From: Methylobacillus methanolivorans | GTDB lineage: Bacteria > Pseudomonadota > Gammaproteobacteria > Burkholderiales > Methylophilaceae | NCBI RefSeq assembly: GCF_044751345.1 | Contig: NZ_JBIWXY010000001.1 | Location: 744,001-808,000 of the forward strand | DNA: 64,000 bases | Direction of reading: 5' to 3' | Shown: piece by piece, positions 60,419-64,000 of the stretch | How the letters are laid out: every line of letters starts with the position of its first letter | Position numbering within the stretch: the stretch's first letter is position 1 | Position numbers and translations under genes: made by a program | Notes under the pieces: model-generated | What the model saw: only the letters and a program-made list of their open reading frames with translations | Database searches by the model: none | What the model was told of the DNA's origin: nothing

Positions 60419-61582
60419 TTATAACGCGGGAGCGGCCACTACAACCCACTCTCCATTTTGCTGCACCAGGATGCGATCGCAACCCAGCTCCGCACGATAA
60501 GACTCTTGCCCAGGCAATTCCTGAATCACCACTTGCCCTTGAGAGCGCAGGTGCTCAACCACCAAGCTCAATGAAACATCGGCAACGGCAGGTGCAAAAA
60601 TCGCAGCAGCCACTTCAGCGGCTGGCAAGGAACTCACTACGCCACGCAAGTCGAGGCTGAAGCCAGTGGCTGGTCGGGCGCGCCCAAAAATTGCGCCCAC
60701 TTCATCGTAGCGACCGCCCCTAGCCAATGGCCCTGCATATCCTTGCGCATAAGCAGCGAAGACGATACCACTGTGATAATGATAACCACGCAACTCTGCC
60801 AGGTCGAAGCAGACCTTCACATCAAGATCTGCCAAACCTGTACCAACTGACTTGAGATCACGTAGTGCCTGCTGAATGGCTTCAATCTTTGGCAAGCACT
60901 TGGCTGCCTCTTCAAGCACGCTGACATCACCGTTCAATTCAGTCAGGCTGGACAATGCCGCTAATGTTTCCTGGTTTAAATTCTTGCCCAGTTCACGTAC
61001 TGCCGACTGATCCTTGCTTTGCAAGGCAGCATAGAGCTCTTGCTCCTGCTCCTCAGCAACGCCAGCATGCTCCAGCAAACTAGCAAAGATACCGACATGG
61101 CTCACGTCTATATATAAAGTGCTCAAGCCAACCGCATGCAGGGCTTTGATCATCAGGCGCTGGATTTCGATATCACTCTCAACGCCTGCATGACCATATA
61201 GCTCTGCGCCTACATGCAAAGGCTCACGACTACGCGCAAGGCCATCCGGCGCAGTGCGCAACACGCTACCGGCATAACATAAGCGTGTCACACCTTGGTT
61301 ATTCAACATGTGGGCATCAATACGCGCAGTTTGCGGTGTCATGTCTGCACGGATACCCATGAGCTTTCCGGTCAGTTGATCAACTACCTTGAAAGTCGCA
61401 ATATCCAGATCATGGCCAATACCAGTCGTCAGTGATTCCATGTATTCCATCATGGGTGGAATCACATACTGATAACCATGAACCTTGAACAAATCCAGCA
61501 AGCTGCGACGCAATTGCTCTACGCGCGCAGCCTCGGCTGGGAGTACATCTTCGATGTATTCGGGAAGTAACCAGTTACGCAT
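60419..61582 (-). CDS. hisZ: ATP phosphoribosyltransferase regulatory subunit
   Basis: 387-residue HisRS-like protein that regulates the short form of HisG. Seen are L-P-E-Y-I-E-D-V-L-P at the start, I-R-A-D-M-T-P-Q-T-A-R-I-D and C-Y-A-G-S-V-L-R (class II synthetase motif 2) and G-G-R-Y-D-E near the C-terminus. Catalytic HisRS residues and anticodon domain are missing, as expected. Neighbours hfl genes and purA are the usual beta-proteobacterial order. Confidence 0.94.
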   Translation of the reverse strand: MRNWLLPEYIEDVLPAEAARVEQLRRSLLDLFKVHGYQYVIPPMMEYMESLTTGIGHDLDIATFKVVDQLTGKLMGIRADMTPQTARIDAHMLNNQGVTRLCYAGSVLRTAPDGLARSREPLHVGAELYGHAGVESDIEIQRLMIKALHAVGLSTLYIDVSHVGIFASLLEHAGVAEEQEQELYAALQSKDQSAVRELGKNLNQETLAALSSLTELNGDVSVLEEAAKCLPKIEAIQQALRDLKSVGTGLADLDVKVCFDLAELRGYHYHSGIVFAAYAQGYAGPLARGGRYDEVGAIFGRARPATGFSLDLRGVVSSLPAAEVAAAIFAPAVADVSLSLVVEHLRSQGQVVIQELPGQESYRAELGCDRILVQQNGEWVVVAAPAL

Positions 61583-61602
61583 TTTCTATGAGATTTTAAG
61601 AG

Positions 61603-61788
61603 TTAGTGCACAAAGAGCACTATCAACAAGCCTGCCAGCATGGATGCCAGCCCGACGAAACGTAACTGCCCATCCTTCATTTCCACCATCCGTTGAAATG
61701 TCTGCCTCCAGGCCTGGGGAGCAACTAAAGGCAACACGCCTTCAATTACCAACACCAAACCAAAGGCAAGCAACAGACTGGAAATCAA
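61603..61788 (-). CDS. DUF2065 small membrane protein
   Basis: 61 residues with two hydrophobic helices (L-L-L-A-F-G-L-V-L-V-I-E-G and A-S-M-L-A-G-L-L-I-V-L-F-V) and P-Q-A-W-R-Q-T between them. This YjeT-like family is regularly found between hflC and purA or hisZ. Function unknown. Confidence 0.88.
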   Translation of the reverse strand: MISSLLLAFGLVLVIEGVLPLVAPQAWRQTFQRMVEMKDGQLRFVGLASMLAGLLIVLFVH

Positions 61789-61803
61789 GATGGGCGTTCC
61801 TGC

Positions 61804-62688
61804 TTATTTGGCTGCACTACCAGCGCGACCAGAATTGCGCATGTATTTAAAGAAGTCAGAGCTAGGGTCAAGTACCATGACATCACTCTTGCTCTTGAAG
61901 CTATTACGATAGGCATCAAGACTACGATAGAAGGCATAGAACTCAGGGTTCTTGCTGTAAGCCTGGGAATAAATTTCCGCAGCCTTGGCATCACCTTCAC
62001 CCTTGGTCTTCTGAGCCTCACTGAACGCTTCGGCGATGATCACTTCACGCTGCTTATCGGCATCGGCACGAATCTTTTCAGCTTCTCCAGCACCCTTGGA
62101 GCGCAGCTCATTGGCGACTCGCTTACGCTCGGCTTCCATACGCTGGTACACAGATTCACTCACTTCTTGCGGCAGGTCTACACGGCGCAAACGCACATCC
62201 AGCACCTGTATACCCATCTGGCGTGAATCACGGTCTGCACGCTGGCGCAGGATTTCCATGATTTTGCTACGCTCACCAGACACAACCTCGTGAATAGTGC
62301 GTTTACCAAACTCGGCGCGCAAACCATCATTAACTGTCTGAGACAAGCGGCGCTCCGCCTGCAACTCGTCACCCTTCACTGAAACATAATATTTCGCCGG
62401 GTCAACGATACGCCACTTGATGAAGGAGTCGACCAACACGTTCTTCTTCTCGCTGGTCAAGAAGCGATCAGGCTCCACCCAGTTCAATGTGAGAATACGC
62501 TTGTCGAAATAACGTACGTTATCTACCAAGGGTACCTTGAAGTAAAGGCCTGGTTCTTTCTTCACCGAAACGATTTCACCCAGGCGGAATACCAGGGCAT
62601 ATTCGCGTTGATCTACACTAAACGCAGATAGACTCAGCAACAGCAAAGCTGCAATCAAGCCTAAGAGCACTGTTCCCAGATTACGCAT
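61804..62688 (-). CDS. hflC: FtsH protease modulator HflC
   Basis: 294-residue SPFH-domain protein with an N-terminal anchor (L-G-L-I-A-A-L-L-L-L-S-L). With HflK it forms the periplasmic cage around FtsH. Y-A-L-V-F-R-L-G-E-I and the coiled-coil helix R-K-R-V-A-N-E-L-R-S-K-G-A-G-E are typical. Start codon shares one base with the hflK stop. Confidence 0.96.
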   Translation of the reverse strand: MRNLGTVLLGLIAALLLLSLSAFSVDQREYALVFRLGEIVSVKKEPGLYFKVPLVDNVRYFDKRILTLNWVEPDRFLTSEKKNVLVDSFIKWRIVDPAKYYVSVKGDELQAERRLSQTVNDGLRAEFGKRTIHEVVSGERSKIMEILRQRADRDSRQMGIQVLDVRLRRVDLPQEVSESVYQRMEAERKRVANELRSKGAGEAEKIRADADKQREVIIAEAFSEAQKTKGEGDAKAAEIYSQAYSKNPEFYAFYRSLDAYRNSFKSKSDVMVLDPSSDFFKYMRNSGRAGSAAK

Positions 62689-63869
62689 TATCGGCTCTCC
62701 CTGTCTCGACTACGGAACGAGTCGCGTGAACGCTGAATATTGGCCTCAAGTTCAGGCGTAGTGCTTGGCACTACTGGCTGTACGGTAGCACTACCTGCTG
62801 GGCTAGCTCCCGAGGCTGAAAGTAGCTTATCCAGAGGCAAATACAGCAAACTGTTGTTACCGTTACCCTTCTGATCAACGACCACCTTGCTGACGCTAGA
62901 CATAATCTGCTCTTGTGCATCTAGGTATAAACGCTGACGCGTCACCTCAGGAGCACGTTGATACTGTGCCAGCACCTGCTCAAAGCGGCTGGCATTACCC
63001 TTCGCTTCATTTTCTACACGCAGCTTGTAACCCGCGGCCTCTTCCAACAAGCGCGAAGCAGTACCACGAGCACGTGGAATCACGTCATTGGCGTAGGCAT
63101 AACCTTCGTTCTTTTGACGCTCAAGATCCTGCCCTGCCTTCACGGCATCATCAAATGCTGCCTGCACTTGCTCTGGCGGCTGGGCATTCTGCATGGTGAC
63201 ATTGACAACATTTACACCGGTGGAATAACGGTCCAGAATTTCCTGCATCAATTGCTTGGCCAATACCGCAATTTCCTCACGACCTTCATAGAGCGCAAAG
63301 TCCATCTTGCTCTTGCCGACTATCTCACGAATCGCGGTTTCTGCAATGCCTCTTACGGACTCTTCCGCGAAGCGATTGTTAAACAAGGCTTCTTCAACAT
63401 TCTTCAAGTTGTATTGCACGGCGAATTGCAGGTCGATGATATTTTCATCATCGGTCAGCATCAGGGACTCTCGAAGCTCACGACCACGACCAGCACCGCC
63501 CTCTGCGGAGCGATACCCCACTTCAATGGTGCGCACCTGCTCCATATTTACCACGGTCACACTTTCCACTGGATAAGGCAAATGCCAGCGGGGGCCAGGC
63601 ATAGTGGTTTCGACATGCTTGCCAAAACGCAACACGACGCCACGAGAACCCTGGTCAACGATATAGAAGCCAGTGGCAAACCAAATGACAGCAATCAGTC
63701 CCAATACAGGCAATACAGGGATCGCCCTAGACTCAGGAGCCGGGCCGCCGCCATCATTACCACTCTTGCCGAACAAGCCATTCAGCTTCCTGCTGAACTG
63801 TCGGAATACTTCATCCAAATCGGGCGGACCATCGTTGTTACGATTGCCCCAACCGGGATCGTTAGCCAT
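62688..63869 (-). CDS. hflK: FtsH protease modulator HflK
   Basis: 393 residues. A Gly/Asn-rich cytoplasmic start (N-D-P-G-W-G-N-R), one membrane helix (V-L-G-L-I-A-V-I-W-F-A-T-G-F-Y), the SPFH domain (G-V-V-L-R-F-G-K) and a C-terminal coiled coil with P-R-A-R-G-T-A. Partner of HflC. Confidence 0.96.
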   Translation of the reverse strand: MANDPGWGNRNNDGPPDLDEVFRQFSRKLNGLFGKSGNDGGGPAPESRAIPVLPVLGLIAVIWFATGFYIVDQGSRGVVLRFGKHVETTMPGPRWHLPYPVESVTVVNMEQVRTIEVGYRSAEGGAGRGRELRESLMLTDDENIIDLQFAVQYNLKNVEEALFNNRFAEESVRGIAETAIREIVGKSKMDFALYEGREEIAVLAKQLMQEILDRYSTGVNVVNVTMQNAQPPEQVQAAFDDAVKAGQDLERQKNEGYAYANDVIPRARGTASRLLEEAAGYKLRVENEAKGNASRFEQVLAQYQRAPEVTRQRLYLDAQEQIMSSVSKVVVDQKGNGNNSLLYLPLDKLLSASGASPAGSATVQPVVPSTTPELEANIQRSRDSFRSRDRESR

Positions 63870-63907
63870 GCATCACTCCGAAAAAATCAAAAAATTATGC
63901 GATTAGA

Positions 63908-64000
63908 TTAGGATAGCGCCAGCTTTTCTTGCAAGCCTTGCTGATGTTCAAGCAAAACTTGGCGCAAAAGATCAAGCCCCTCGCCTGTCTTGGCAGAAAC
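63908..64000 (-). CDS. hflX: GTPase HflX, C-terminal end (partial)
   Basis: The last 30 codons and a TAA stop (63910-63908) are in the window and the gene runs on past the right edge. The frame reads V-S-A-K-T-G-E-G-L-D-L-L-R-Q-V-L, the G5 S-A-K motif and following helix of HflX GTPases. The place upstream of hflK is the usual one. 38 bases separate it from hflK. Confidence 0.88.
   Translation of the reverse strand, partial: VSAKTGEGLDLLRQVLLEHQQGLQEKLALS

Noticed and set aside
1..64000. CRISPR arrays, prophage genes or insertion sequences
   Set aside because: I saw no regular repeat-spacer pattern, transposase, integrase or phage structural gene. The only tandem repeats are the 18-bp activator sites.

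Overview
The window looks like a chromosomal segment of a methylotrophic betaproteobacterium close to Methylophilaceae (Methylobacillus or a relative). This is inferred from the gene orders rpsB-tsf-pyrH-frr-uppS-cdsA-dxr-rseP-bamA-(skp), map-glnD, ffs-dnaX-ybaB-recR and hflX-hflK-hflC-DUF2065-hisZ-purA, and from a block of methanofuran/tetrahydromethanopterin (H4MPT) biosynthesis genes, which bacteria use for formaldehyde oxidation. No species name can be proved from sequence alone.

Layout. (1) 1-13.4 kb is housekeeping: a long leftward operon from rpsB to bamA and the first codons of skp, with map and glnD rightward. (2) 13.4-45.7 kb is an accessory region that reads as one organosulfur-acquisition system. 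It holds two SsuD-like flavin monooxygenases, an NADPH:FMN reductase, two cytoplasmic DszB-like proteins that keep a Cys-His-Arg desulfinase triad, two class II aldolase-fold proteins, a TonB-dependent receptor with its own TonB-ExbB-ExbD, an SsuABC/TauABC-type importer with two binding proteins and two permeases, an LsfA-type 1-Cys peroxiredoxin, a TauE/SafE-type permease and two heterodimeric ABC exporters. A tRNA-Asn and an exonuclease/GIY-YIG fusion lie inside it. (3) 45.7-64 kb returns to ordinary genes: a chemoreceptor, a class III adenylate cyclase, 4.5S RNA, dnaX-ybaB-recR, gph-ubiG-mtaD, ompA, the H4MPT block, purA, hisZ, and hflC-hflK with the end of hflX.

The main discovery is regulatory and enzymatic. 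Seven transcription units in 16.1-45.7 kb begin with a -24/-12 (sigma-54) promoter having GG and GC exactly 12 bp apart. About 90-165 bp upstream of each lies an 18-bp near-palindrome, CTGYT-N8-ARCAG. It is exact at six promoters and 9/10 at the seventh, and in places stands in directly abutting tandem copies. One sigma-54 activator without a sensory domain is encoded in the middle of the region (43038-44198) and is the obvious candidate to bind these sites.

Proposed flow (inference): organosulfur compounds enter through the TonB receptor and the ABC importer, FMNH2-dependent monooxygenases oxidise the C-S compound, the DszB-like proteins release sulfite from sulfinate intermediates, and the aldolase-fold proteins may process the carbon part. 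Sulfite could be assimilated or exported by the TauE-like permease. Homology assignments were made by eye from motifs; no searches were run.
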